Shown piece by piece: positions 10,140-21,589 of a stretch of 64,000 nucleotides of DNA. The DNA lies in NCBI GenBank assembly GCA_031308135.1, contig JAHLJT010003656.1, positions 73,116,984 through 73,180,983 on the forward strand, in the 5' to 3' direction. The position numbers were made by a program, and so were the translations under genes. The notes beneath the pieces are model-generated. The model worked only from the letters and a program-made list of their open reading frames with translations. It had not been told where the DNA came from and made no database searches. Positions within the stretch are counted from its first letter, which is position 1; each line of letters opens with the position of its first letter. This stretch comes from Acheta domesticus. Taxonomy: Eukaryota > Arthropoda > Insecta > Orthoptera > Gryllidae.

Positions 10140-11452
10140 AGCTCTACCGTTTGCAGGAATTGCTTCAAAATTGTAAGGACGTTTTTGTAAGGCCAAATGA
10201 TCCCATTCCAGAATTTCAGTCTTGAATTCAGGTTACATCTTCCGAATCTTTTAAATGTAGAAGCTACCCTATATCACAAGCACTTAAGGCGGACGTAGAC
10301 CACGTCATATCAGACATGATTCGAGACGGCATTATCGAAAGGAAACCGACCGCCTATATCAATCCGCAGGTCATCGTTAGAAAAAAAGACGGAGGTGTTA
10401 GAATCTGTGTCGATGCCAGAAAATTAAATGAAATTACCGTGCCCGACTACGACGCACCGATGACAATGGATGAAACATTGTGGAAGTTCCGGAATACCAG
10501 TTCATTTTCGGCAGTAGACTTCACTGACTCGTATTGGCAAATTGCGATACATCCTGATGATCAGAAGTATACGTGATTTATCTACGGCGGTCTGAGCTAC
10601 GTTTGGAAGAGGTGCCCGTTCGGACTTCGCAACTCAGGCGCGTACTTTATTCGCTGCTTGGATTCAAAATTGCCCCCGTCCATCAAAAAGTTTCTCACCC
10701 CATTTGTGAATGATCTAGTGATTTCGTCCCAAAATTTTGATCAACATCTCATAAATTTAGAAGAATTATTCAGGTGTCTCCTAGTAAACAACATGCATCT
10801 GAATCTTGAGAAATCCCAGTTCTGTAGAAGGGAAATCAAGTTTTTGGGATATATTATCGATAATCAAGGGACGAGAATCGATCCAGGGAAGGCAGAATCG
10901 ATTGCGAGAATCAAACCGCCCCGGTATCTGAAACAGCTGAGAGGATTCCTCGGCATATGTAATTACCAGTCTCGGTTTATACCCGGGTACGTTTGGCTTG
11001 TCGCCCCATTAGAGGAATTAATGAAAAAAGGCAGTAGATGGGAGTGGACACGCGAAAGGGAAGCCGCGTTCATCAAATCGAGAAACGTATGTACGGAGGC
11101 CGTTCTCATCCATCACCCGGATTTTGATAAAACATTTTACCTCCAGACGGAGAGCAGTGGCGCTGTGTTAGGATGCGTGCTATTCCAGAAAGAAGAAAAT
11201 GATGAGGAGAAAATTGTATGTGTTGCGAGCCGAGTCTTACGAGGCAGTGAATCGCAATTTTCCGTAACAGAACGGGAAGATTTGAGTGTTGTTTGGGCTC
11301 TACAAAAGCTGCGAGGGTATTTACATCGGAAATTCGTAATTATAACCGACCACCGGTCCTTGATATTCCTGAATAGATGTCATTGCACAAATCCTAGGCT
11401 CCTCCGGTGGGGTATTTGGCTTCAGCAATTCGATTTCGAAATCAGGCATTGA
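10140..11452 (+). pseudogene. gypsy pol relic: reverse transcriptase and RNase H
   Basis: The RT fingers and palm are clear: KKDGGVRICVDARKLNEIT, then SAVDFTDSYWQIAI with the first catalytic Asp, then CPFGLRN. The catalytic box reads FVNDLVIS where the family has Y/F-V/I-D-D, so one metal-binding Asp is replaced by Asn. The thumb follows (FLGYIIDNQG, LKQLRGFLGICNYQSRFIPG). RNase H then shows SSGAVLGCVLFQ and ITDHRSLIFL. Stops occur near 10126, 10223, 10574 and 11450. Protein from this copy is not possible, and the active-site change suggests it was already inactive. Confidence 0.85.
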
Positions 11453-11521
11453 GAGGGAGACATCATAAGTCACCTCCCAGGCCAATCAGAGGGCGAGAAG
11501 CACGATGAAGCTGTATTCCAG

Positions 11522-12094
11522 ATGAATGCGCTGAACTTCGAAGTCGAGCCTATTCCGGAAATGCGGCCTTCAAATCTCCGAGTACTGCAGGAACAAGACC
11601 CCATCATCGGCGCTGCAAGAAAGTTCATTGACGGCGAGCTCGAACAACAGCAGCCATTGTTCGACCGCTTTGCAAAGGATCCGTCGCAATACAAATTATC
11701 TAGCAATCTTGTGCTCTTTCGAGGCGAGATCCCGACCTATTTATGGTGGGAATTCCGGCGTCCATCACAGGAAAATTAATAATTCACATACACCAGAAAT
11801 ATGGCCATTTTTGCGCGGGTAAAATCCTCAAAGTACTGCAAGTATTCGCTTATTGGCGCGATATGACCCGGCACGTTCGAACTAGTATTTCAAAATGTGT
11901 TGTGTGTCAGAAATGTAAATTCCCGAACCGTCATTATAAGGGGTAAATGAAGCACATCATTCCGACGGCCCCTAATGAATTAGCAAGTCTAGACCTTTAC
12001 GGACCTTTGCCCACGGCCCGGTACGGTTATGAGCATGTGATGGTGATTATCGATGCATTCTCGAAATGCACCCAAGTATATCCCGTTACGAGAC
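11522..12094 (+). pseudogene. gypsy integrase relic, N-terminal half
   Basis: The linker (MNALNFEVEPIPEMR) is followed, after a frameshift near 11745, by the HHCC zinc-binding domain: HQKYGHFCAGK and CVVCQKCKFPN. After a TAA at 11944 the core domain begins with LASLDLYGPLP (first catalytic Asp) and VMVIIDAFSKC (D-FSK motif). The frame then runs into a DNA transposon at 12098. The remainder of the core is at 19289. Confidence 0.8.
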
Positions 12095-12507
12095 CAAGGG
12101 CCGTATTCATAGTCGTCACTTATAATAAGGAAAATCTTAAGGAGTTCCTTATAACGTTTTTCAATTCACAGTGGCATCTTATCCGCTTGCATAAGAAACT
12201 TCTTATAGCTATAAGGAAGGCCCAGCTTCCACTTATATCTATAAGTGAATCGTCTCTTGGTGGGTTGAAAATAGTCGTAATGTGAAAGAAATGGAAATGG
12301 ACTACGATTTTGAACATTATAGAAATGTTTATTACTGCATTGTTCTTCGCTATATTTACGTGATGTGTACAACCCCCCGGAAATGCACAATGATCAGGAA
12401 TATTTAAGAAAAGGTAGCGTTTTACCCGGACGAAAGGACGTGTTTTGGTAAACGTTGGTGGCAAAAATCAGCTACAATTAACTGAAGTTTACCGAATTCC
12501 CACTATT

Positions 12508-13470
12508 TAAGGCTAAATGTACCGACACTAGTTCAATTTGTCGCCACCACGTGGCAGCACCAAGTTTAGTGAATTTTACTTTACCGATTACGTCTGAACA
12601 AATGGTCCGATTTTCGATCTGTAAACGGCATTTGCCTCCTGTTTATAATAGAATTTACGCTACGAAGCCCTTTTTCCAAAAAAACTAGCAGAAACTCGAT
12701 TTTTAAAATTTTTCTCGTACTTCCGGGAACAATTTCAAAAATGTGGGCTTATAGCGCGATGGCGACACGCTTCCAGAATCCAACGCCGTGTCAAACATGC
12801 AAATCGGATAAATAGGAGCGACGGTAAGTGAAATTTCGAAAAACACCTCACCCCACTCCCCCTTCCCCTTCCACGCCGCCGGGACATTGTTGGCCGGCGG
12901 CGCGGTCAAGCCGGCACGGGCGAGCCGGGCGGCGGCCGCCGCGACGCGGCGACGGGCAAGAAGGCTGAACTTTCGGGGGCAGCAAGCCAGACACCCCGTC
13001 ACTTCGTTGATGCTTCCGTCACTTCGCATCTCAAGATATTTTTTCCCCACATATGAAACTAGTGATGCTGTAATAGGGGTAAACGGTCTCGTATCATCTT
13101 TAATAGTAGTATAAAACTATTACTTAATTCACATATTCCATCTTCCTTCGAATACCATCATAAGAATGTCTGAGGTATCACTCAAAACACCGATCCCGCT
13201 TTGGTGCTGATTTCAAAAAGAAAAAATCGAACTAATTGCGTAAAAATCACCCATATTCCATCTCCTCACATCGTATTTTAGATATATTGTACTTCTAAGA
13301 TCTTCCATTACCATTTCACTACCGGAAAAAACAAGCGGAGATAACGCAAGAGCTCTTTTATCCTACGATTCGATTGATCATTTCAAAACGGCGTTTGTCA
13401 CCTTGATAGAATTCACCTGGTTAATCCTTTTCCCAGTAAAATAGCCGAATCGAATTTTTAAAATGTTTTT
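12508..13470 (+). repeat. Left arm of a 0.96-kb inverted repeat
   Basis: Pairs with 18024..18986 in inverted orientation (paired positions sum to about 31494). Most of the arm is near identical, which is why the same 115-codon frame appears at 12703..13050 (minus) and 18444..18791 (plus). The outer 60 bases are more diverged. A GC-rich core at about 12870..12970 stands out from AT-rich flanks. Confidence 0.9.
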
Positions 13471-14219
13471 ATACTTGCGGACATATTTGAAAAAGTGGTA
13501 AAATAGCGCGCTGGCGAGATGTACCCTGAATCTAACGCCATATCATACACTGAAATCGGATAAATAGACTTCTCTAGTCATGTAAAAAAATGATCTTAGG
13601 TAACGTCAAAATTCTGTTTCGCGGTACTGCTTGTCGATCTCATGGCTAAAGTACGGGTCTAATGTAATTACATATGTTTTGTCTACTGTTCTCATTTTGT
13701 AATTTAGGCGAACTGTTGCAATCCTAACAAAATATTTAAATTTTTCGTTACAAATTTTGTACTGTATTACGTATTTTACATATTTTGCTGATCATTTAAT
13801 ATCTGCTTAACAGTATATTTATTATTTGCTGATTATTAAGGTATTTTCACAAATTACCAAATTTTCTTGAAATTATTTCCGGAAATATATTTAATTAATT
13901 TTGAAAAATAGTTTTATTTAAATGTGTTTATATTTCTGCAATGAGCATATTTTGTCTAATACTAATTCAGAATTGCTGACATTCCTATGTGCTGCACGTA
14001 AAGATTTCGAACAGAGTGCTTCAAAGATTCTCTGTTCGTGTCTGCGTTTTCTACGTGCATCTCTTTGTTTTCATTGCTGATAGAAAGAAATAAAAAAACA
14101 GTAGGCAGAAAAAGTAGTTACTTTTAAATTCGATATAATTAATATTTTATTAATGGAATTTCAAATTGTGAACATTTATTTTACTTTATCTCTCTTCTCA
14201 ATCTTCATACGAAGAGAAA

Positions 14220-15765
14220 GTTATATCGTGCGCAGGAAAACTCTCAAAGCCGAGTCCTGATAATGAAAATGTGGATAAATCGTGTTGTTGTATAGTAAAT
14301 TACTTCCTGTAACTCGTGGTGTAGCCAGAATACCGAAAAATTGATTGACGGAAAAACGTTCGTCAGTGTCTCTGGTGTATGTGAACAACACTAGCGTTTA
14401 CACTGCGTACAAATTTTTCCAAACTGGAAAAAACAACAACAAAAAACAGCTGTCGATCTACTGTCATTCGAAGCTCTGCAATTTTCAAAAACGTGCATTA
14501 CTTTTTGGAGATACATTACACGAACCCCCCCCCGGATATTTTAAAAATTTGCTCAAATATGGCTCCAAATTGTTTCTTTATATTTCTGGTAAAAATTGAA
14601 TAAAATACACATGGCTTAGGTCCGATTTCACTGATAACTGAATTTTCGAAAATTGCAAAAGATTGAATTTTTTCGGCGTTTCCTACAACTACAATATTGA
14701 CGATAGAGACTTTTCCTTTCTAAGAAATTTGTTGTACATAATTAGTTCTTTCATTAAGATCATGAATTTTTTTTAAAACAATTTTTGTAGTTATGGCGCA
14801 ATCTTGTGTGCAATATATGCAACTTTAAAAGATAACAAAGCAAGATTTTTTCAAAATCGGCTCCATTTTTTCCCTTTAAAATATTGGTAGGAATATTGCG
14901 AAATGTACTTTAAGAGATGACATAAACGCTATTTTGCTCTATTCTTTTGTTTTTGCGAAAATAACACAAATGAATCTTTTTGAATAGCCTGTCACGTCGT
15001 TTATATTTACATTATCGGCGATTTGTTCACATTATTAGATTTATGAGCACATGTACTTTAAATTATATCATTTAAAGTTTTTCGAAAACTAAAATTTTTT
15101 TTTGGAAATGAACTCGAAATTTCGCATTTTCAGAAACGCTCAAACGCCAATTTTTTCTGAAAAGGTTCCAAATTTTTTGTTCAAAGTTTTTGTACGTATA
15201 GTGCGAAATGCACTGTCTAAGGAAACAAAAAAGTTTTGTTGTATTATTTTGTTGTTTTTCTTCAAAATATACACAAATATATTTTTTAAATATTTCGCAT
15301 GCCTTGTATGCACATTTGCAGCGATTTGTAAACATTATTGCATTTGTGAATGGAAGAGCTTAAAATATCTTAAAATAAATTTTAAAAAAACTCTCAGGAT
15401 TCCTGTGAAAAAGGGCTTCATATTTCACATTGCCACAGACGCTTAAACACCCTTTTCTTAAAAACGGTATCAAGTTTATGAATGAAAATTGTCGTAAAGG
15501 ACAAGGTTTCAGTCTTCTCTAAAAGCAATATTTTGAATCTACAATTAGGAAACCGAATAATTGAGAAAACCTAAAAAATAAGTTGGGTGCATTAAATGGC
15601 AGGTGGCAAGATGGGGCAAGGCCATAAATCTAGCCCATGCCAACAAAATAGTAAATTTTACTACGACAAAGTCAGAATAGCTGGCTGAGACTATAGGAAA
15701 TTGAAAACTAATACGGGAAAGTTTGTGCCATTCTGTAGCACCACCAGTTACTTTCTCGTGTTAGT
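14220..15765 (+). repeat. F1 dispersed repeat, copy 1 inside the 7.2-kb element
   Basis: Starts with the F1 arm ('gaagagaaagttatatcgtg', 'ctgataatgaaaatgtggat', 'tgtgaacaacactagcg'). It continues into degenerate modules of about 300 bases, marked by 'gcgatttgttcacattatt' at about 15015 and 'gcgatttgtaaacattattg' at about 15320. It ends near the 'ggcaagatggggcaagg' motif at 15605. No coding content. Confidence 0.6.
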
Positions 15766-16096
15766 TACTCAAAGTTATGTAATGCTGCGGAAAATCTATT
15801 TCGAGATATTAACGGAAGTACTCGTTTTGGGGTCCCCTGAGTGATACCGAAAGGGTGTATGTGTGTTTTGACTTTTTAACGTCCGTTCGTCCGTCCATCT
15901 GTCTGTGTCTGCCTGTCTGGGCGTATGTGAACACCACTAGTGCCTAAACTATGTGTAGAATTTTTGCTCAACTGAATAAACCCCTGTCGATCTGGTCTGA
16001 GTTGAAGTTCTGCGATTTTTAAAAACATTCATTAATTTTTGGAGATACTTTTTATTAAGCCCCAGGGACATTTTCAACATTTTCTCAAAAATGTCA

Positions 16097-16737
16097 ACCA
16101 CGATAGGTGGCTCAGTGCATCAACTGATGTCACTGCAATCCCTCTGACCGAGAGGTGCTAGGTTCGAGTCCCGACGGTGGCAGGATTTTTCAACACTAGC
16201 TTGTCAGTTAGATGTAGAATTCAACCGATGTCTGGAGGAAAATTCTAGCGACCGGCTGCTCTGATTGGAAGTTTTCCATAGTTTCTCCGATCAACATCAT
16301 ACGAATGCCGGAGCAATACCCTAACAAACGGACCTCGCGCGATATTTCCTTCCTCTTCCTTGTCCTATCTTCACACACACACACACACACACACACTAAC
16401 TTGCACAACACTACCATATATGCTGGGAGACCAGTGGGAGGATTGGAACTTGTCCCGGCTGTGGGCCGTGCACTGCTGGTGGGAGATACCTTGTTAAGAA
16501 AGAACCCGGCAAGCCGACAGGTAAATCGGTCGGTGATTTAGAGCTTGTCCCGGCTGGGGTGGTGCCCCGCTGGTGGCAGATACCTGGTTGGGAAGCCCCG
16601 CTAGTGGACGGAAGGTCAGCGCCGGATCTCGCCATCGGCATAGTGGGCAACATCTCTTCCACCTCACGATGAAATAAACATGCATTGCACTTACGGGACT
16701 AATGACCAAAGCAGTTGACGCGCCCAAAATCACTAAC
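16097..16737 (+). mobile_element. SINE family A, near full length
   Basis: A tRNA-like head opens with A-box 'ggtggctcagtgc' and B-box 'ctaggttcgagtcc'. It is followed by a long body with a CA microsatellite (16373..16395) and a tail ending 'gggactaatgaccaaagcag'. Copies of the same order occur inverted at 38972..39512 and 40422..40915. Transcription would come from the internal RNA polymerase III promoter; mobilisation needs a LINE partner. Confidence 0.75.
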
Positions 16738-17230
16738 AATCAATCAAAAATTACTCCAAATACTTTCCTTAAATTAACTGTAAGAATAAAGAAAAATACA
16801 CTCAAGGTGGCATAGCTCTTATTTTCATTGCTAACTGATTTTGGGAAAATTGCAAAAGTTCGAATTTTTTTCGGCGTCTTCCTACAACTACAAAATTGAA
16901 GATAGAGATTTTCCCTTAAAATTATATTTGTTCTCCATACTTAGTTCTTTCAATAAGGTCATGCACATTTTTTTGAAATTTTTAGTAGTTTTCGCGCAAT
17001 ATTGAGGGCAATTTGTGCAATTTTTAAAAATTACAAGAACAAGATTTTCTCAAAATCGGCTTCAACTTTTGTCCTTAAACTTTTGGAAAGGATAGTACCT
17101 AATGTACTCTGAGATGACATAAAAGCCATATTGCTCTATTCCTTTGTTTTTTCAAAACTTACAAAAATGTAATTCTTTGACTAGCCTTTCATTTAGTAAA
17201 TATTTTCTTTAACGGCGATTTGTTCATATT

Positions 17231-17369
17231 AGGGAACTTTTGCCACCTCGAACGTTAAGTACTATCGATCTTTTGCGCATGCGCAGATGCACCAAAGTGA
17301 TGCGAAACTTGCACTGCGAATGAGCAGAAGATCGATAGTACGTAACGTTCGAGGGTGCAAAAACTCCCT
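17231..17369. mobile_element. 139-bp MITE nested in F1
   Basis: The ends are inverted: 'agggaacttttgccacctcg' and, reading inward from the right, 'agggagtttttgcaccctcg'. The arms continue through 'aacgttaagtactatcgatc'. Comparison with uninterrupted F1 copies at 15015 and 43170 shows the insertion point in 'ttcatatt/attacattt', with a flanking ATT/ACT triplet. Its termini resemble those of the larger element at 33663..34392. Confidence 0.8.
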
Positions 17370-18023
17370 ACTATTACATTTACGAGTACATGTGCTTTAC
17401 ATTATGTCTTAAAAGTTCCTCGACAACTCAGATGTTTTCTGTGAAAATGAACTGAAACTTCCAAATTTGCACAAATGTTCAAACGCCATTTTCTCAAATT
17501 GCTTCTTCAAACTTTTCGTACGAATGCTATTTGCATTCTTTAAGTTAACATAAAATTAATTTGGCTGTATTTTTTTGATTTTTCAAAAAATAAATAAATG
17601 TATTTTTAAGTGTCTATCACGCCATTAATATTCACTTTTCCAGAAATTTTATACATTATTACATTTGTGAGTAGAAGTGCTTTAAATGTCACCAAATGAA
17701 GTTGTTCGAAAACTCGAAAGATTCTTGTGAAAATTCCGAAGCTTCCATTTTCGCATTTACAGTAACGCTTAAACGCCATTTTCTTAAGAGCGGCTCCAAA
17801 TTTATCAATGAAAATTCCTATATAGGACGAAGTTTTACTCTTCTTTAATATCCTAAAAGTAATATTTCGTATCTACCATTAAGAAGCTGAAAAATGAGAA
17901 AAGTTCAAAAAATGTATTTTGGGCGGCGATAGATGTCAGAAGATGGGGAAAGATGGTAAAACTGGCCCAGACCAAAGATATTAGATTACTATGAGAAAGT
18001 ATGTGCAATTTGTCCTAAAGTAC

Positions 18024-18986
18024 GAAAACGTTTTAAAAATTCGATTCGGTTATTTTACTGGAAAAAGGATTAACCAGGTGAATTCTATCAAGGTGACAAA
18101 CGCCGTTTTGAAATGATAAATCGAATCGTAGGATAAAAGAGCTCTTGCGTTATCTCCGCTTGTTTTTTCCGGTAGTGAAATGGTAATGGAAGATCTTAGA
18201 AGTACAATATATCTAAAATACGATGTGAGGAGATGGAATATGGGTGATTTTTACGCAATTAGTTCGATTTTTTCTTTTTGAAATCAGCACCAAAGCGGGA
18301 TCGGTGTTTTGAGTGATACCTCAGACATTCTTATGATGGTATTCGAAGGAAGATGGAATATGTGAATAAGGTAATAGTTTTATACTACTATTAAAGATGA
18401 TACGAGACCGTTTACCCCTATTACAGCATCACTAGTTTCATATGTGGGGAAAAAATATCTTGAGATGCGAAGTGACGGAAGCATCAACGAAGTGACGGGG
18501 TGTCTGGCTTGCTGCCCCCGAAAGTTCAGCCTTCTTGCCCGTCGCCGCGTCGCGGCGGCCGCCGCCCGGCTCGCCCGTGCCGGCTTGACCGCGCCGCCGG
18601 CCAACAATGTCCCGGCGGCGTGGAAGGGGAAGGGGGAGTGGGGTGAGGTGTTTTTCGAAATTTCACTTACCGTCGCTCCTATTTATCCGATTTGCATGTT
18701 TGACACGGCGTTGGATTCTGGAAGCGTGTCGCCATCGCGCTATAAGCCCACATTTTTGAAATTGTTCCCGGAAGTACGAGAAAAATTTTAAAAATCGAGT
18801 TTCTGCTAGTTTTTTTGGAAAAAGGGCTTCGTAGCGTAAATTCTATTATAAACAGGAGTCAAATGCCGTTTACAGATCGAAAATCGGACCATTTGTTCAG
18901 ACGTTATCGGTAAAGTAAATTCCTGCTGATGGTGCTGCGATCTATTGAATTTTCCTACAAGTTTTTTTCGGTACATTTAGCCTTAA
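18024..18986 (-). repeat. Right arm of the 0.96-kb inverted repeat
   Basis: Inverted partner of 12508..13470, with very high identity over most of its length. The two arms are separated by about 4.55 kb of F1-derived DNA. Confidence 0.9.
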
Positions 18987-19288
18987 GGCATTGTTTAAGT
19001 TACTACCACTATTTAAGTAACTGTGTGGGTTAGGTTACCACACGGATGCCCACGGATGCATGCATAAGAATAGTTCACGGCCAGCTTGATGGGACGTTTC
19101 AGGCAGGATTCAAGTGGCTGTGAACCACCCAATGCGCTGTTGCCACACAAGACACTGCTAGCGTCGTACTTATGTTAAGTATCGTCTATGAATACCAAAT
19201 GTGCATAAGCATTTCCTTATCAAAAGTAACTTCTTATAGCTTAAGTATTTTCTTATTCTATAAGTGACGACTATGAATACGGCCCCAA

Positions 19289-20021
19289 ACGCCCAAAACT
19301 GTCTTAAGAGGTTGACGCGAGACTATTTCAATACTGCAGGTCAATGCAAGCGTGTGTTGAGTGATCACGCAACGCAGTTCACTGGCAGAGCGTGGAGAAG
19401 CGCGCTCGATGCACTAGGCGTTCTGACCGTATTCTCGTCGGTTCGACACCCACAATCAAACCACTCTGAACGCGTTATGCGGGAGTTGTCAAGGCTGTTG
19501 AGGGTGTACGCGTCGACACAGCATAAAGCATGGACAGAAGTAATTCCTCACATCAATATTTGGTTGTACCACGTGCCACACTACTCGACGGGAATAGCCC
19601 CAGGAAACCGCCTCCAGGTTTTCCATTGTTGTCCCACAAGTTAAGTTAAGTTTAAATTTTGAAGACAGCTGTCGGACCGTTTATGACCTTTTGAACGCCG
19701 CAGCGACCAAAAGAAAAAAGCTCGTAAAGCGTCCATATGACTTCAAGATAGGCGAGAAGTCATATGAAGAAGTTGGTGAGGACGCCGAGACCATCGGATC
19801 AAGCTGCTGTACTTTACAGCAAGCTCTTTCCGCTATTTACAGGCCCGTACAAGGTTGTCGGCAAGCCACACCCAAATGTCTGCGAACTAAGGAACGAGAA
19901 AGGAGATCTCGCGGTAAAGTTTAACCACTACAATCTGATTCCCGTGAAGTTATTAATTCTGCCTGGCGCACCGCGCAGTCGTCGGATGTTTCTCTGCACC
20001 AGCGTTTGTCTAATTAATTAA
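19289..20021 (+). pseudogene. gypsy integrase relic, C-terminal half
   Basis: Continues the catalytic core interrupted at 12097: VLSDHATQFTGRAW carries the second catalytic Asp, and HPQSNHSERVMREL the Glu-helix (SNHSER). A frameshift lies near 19640..19760. The terminal module FPLFTGPYKVVGKPHPNV is the GPY/F motif typical of Ty3/gypsy integrases, and the frame closes near 20021. It lacks a chromodomain. Confidence 0.8.
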
Positions 20022-20492
20022 GGTAGTTTTAGTTATTGTTAGAATAGGCTTGTGATTTGCAGTGCTTGTTTTAATTGTTTGAATTTAGGTGTAACTTTTA
20101 ATTAATGGGAGTTGAACTAAGGCGTGCATTGCCGCTTCCACATTTAGCAGCTGATTGTGCTAATTAATTGTGCTGATTAATAAGGTTCATAGCGCTATCT
20201 TCGTCGCCACTCGTCGAAACTTTTCGGTAGCGAAAAGCCACCTTCCCTCTTCGGCAGTTCTACCGGCTGCCCTGTCTCGACTTCCCCGGCATACTGCGTT
20301 TGCCGAGTCTAAACCCCTGCATTTATAAAAATGTACTGTAAATGTACCATTTTATTTATATAAAATGGTCGAACTATAGACTCAGACAAAGATTGAGAGT
20401 TGGTATTCCCCACGGACACCGCACCGCGATCTGCCGCCGGACTCCTGCGCTGTAAGCTCATGATATAGATCAAAAGACTCCTGCGCTGTAAG
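20022..20492. other. Gypsy 3' remainder and unassigned sequence
   Basis: After the integrase there is no sequence matching the 5' LTR region and no clear polypurine tract, so the 3' end of the retrotransposon looks truncated. A 17-base direct duplication, 'gactcctgcgctgtaag', occurs at about 20440 and 20476. Confidence 0.4.
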
Positions 20493-21580
20493 CAGGGCCG
20501 GATTACCAGTCTGCGGGGCTCTAAGCATAAAATATTTTGGGGCCCCATTGATCAATTTTTTATCCAAATGTATACATTAAACTCCAATTTTTAATTTAAA
20601 ATCTATCTAAATAGTAGGGTTTTTACAGTTTTTTTAGAAATGTATGACATTGCAGTGTAACTCAACAAAAAATAAATACAATATTCATGCATTTTATTTA
20701 TCAATTTTATCAATCAATAAGTACACATTCATTAATAATTTTAGTTTACACTTGACTATTCATATGTGTAGTTGATATATAAAATTTAACTCACGTCTTC
20801 TTAAAACCCCTTCTTTCTTTTGCCGAGTAAATTATTTTATTAAATCATCAATATTTAAGCCACGCATAACATCAGATTCAATTGATACCAATGAACTCGA
20901 TCTATCTTGTCGCACCATCGTCCTAAGAGGATTTTTTATCCTTTTTAACTTTGAAAAAGATTGCTCTCCAGAACAGTATGTTATCATCAATGTTAAAAAC
21001 ATTCTAAGGCAGATTTGTAAGTTCGGAAAACTGTGTGGAGTTTATAATTTATAATGATTTTATAGAAATCAATGTAATTAACATGAACACTTTTATCTTC
21101 GTTCATTTTCAAAAGTATGTAATGATGAAACTGTTTCAATTCTCCTGCAAGATTCTAATCCAGATTCTCAGAATAAGATGCGACAAGCGTTTCAACGTTA
21201 GATGATAACTCATCGTTAGGCTAGTCCACTTTTAACAAGAAAGAAAACTTGTCTAACCGATTTTTATAAACATGGCCTCTATCTGGACCTTTCATCTAAG
21301 CTTGCAGAATGTCAATAATCACGTAAGTTGAAATCCAATATTTGCCTCTTGCACATAAAACGTCTTCAGTTTGACCATCATTAACCTGTTTTCTCCGTGA
21401 AAGTGATGCACATTTCGTTAATAAATACATTGTATCTTCACAGTTGCAGTTGTAGGAAGACGCCGAATTTTTTTAAGTTTTCGAGAAATCAGCATTTCAA
21501 CGAACATGAAACCTGCACCATATTCTTTAGCGTTCTTTGCGCTATCTAAGATCTCAATTTAATCAAGTTTTGTGCCGTTT
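20493..21580 (-). pseudogene. Second hAT transposase relic with a terminal repeat
   Basis: The left end 'cagggccggattaccagtct' is a classic hAT (Charlie/Ac-like) terminus. Minus-strand frames then give the C-terminal dimerisation domain: SGEQSFSKLKRIKNPLRTMV, the following Ser/Ile-rich segment SSLVSIESDVMRGLNIDDL, and a KKEGVLRRREL tail. Upstream is KNMVQVSCSLK at about 21530. Frameshifts and stops are frequent and the 5' half is missing. It is a different copy from the relic at 4.7-5.8 kb. Confidence 0.65.
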
Positions 21581-21589
21581 TAAAGAAAA

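Larger units (their letters stand above)
15770..18020 (+). repeat. F1 dispersed repeat, copy 2 inside the 7.2-kb element
   Basis: A second F1 copy in the same orientation as copy 1. It begins 'actcaaagttatgtaatgct' and ends with 'gggcggcgatagatgtcaga' at about 17926. It has been interrupted by a SINE (16097..16737) and a 139-base MITE (17231..17369). Removing these gives a length similar to copy 1. Confidence 0.6.
12098..19285. mobile_element. 7.19-kb non-autonomous DNA element inserted in the gypsy integrase
   Basis: The termini are inverted copies of a roughly 27-base sequence starting 'gggccgtattcatagtcgtc' and continuing 'acttata'. Trinucleotide CAA flanks both ends (12095..12097 and 19286..19288), a 3-bp target duplication. 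Excising the element plus one CAA leaves the integrase frame continuous, so the boundaries are exact. A 3-bp duplication and GGG-start termini recall PIF/Harbinger, but the preferred Harbinger target is TWA, so the assignment is tentative. No transposase is present. The inside holds 0.96-kb inverted arms, two F1 copies, a SINE and a small MITE. Confidence 0.8.
6650..20330 (+). mobile_element. Decayed Ty3/gypsy LTR retrotransposon, split by a 7.2-kb insertion
   Basis: Order is LTR, primer site, gag-like region, protease, reverse transcriptase, RNase H, integrase zinc-binding domain, integrase core, then (after an insertion at 12098..19285) the rest of the integrase core and a GPY/F-type module. 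That order defines Ty3/gypsy. In-frame stops and frameshifts occur throughout and no env-like frame is visible. A 3' LTR was not found, so the right edge is an estimate. Confidence 0.8.

Noticed and set aside
16411..16739. Minus-strand frames of 81-83 codons
   Set aside because: They lie in the SINE family A body, and equivalents recur at other SINE copies, so they are not genes.
12703..18791. Two identical 115-codon frames and two identical 75-codon frames on opposite strands
   Set aside because: They are the same non-coding inverted-repeat arm read twice; a GC-rich core makes the frames and no family is recognised.
20440..20492. Repeated 8-mer 'gctgtaag' as a hAT target duplication pair
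   Set aside because: The two copies are part of a 17-base direct duplication 36 bases apart and do not flank a whole element.
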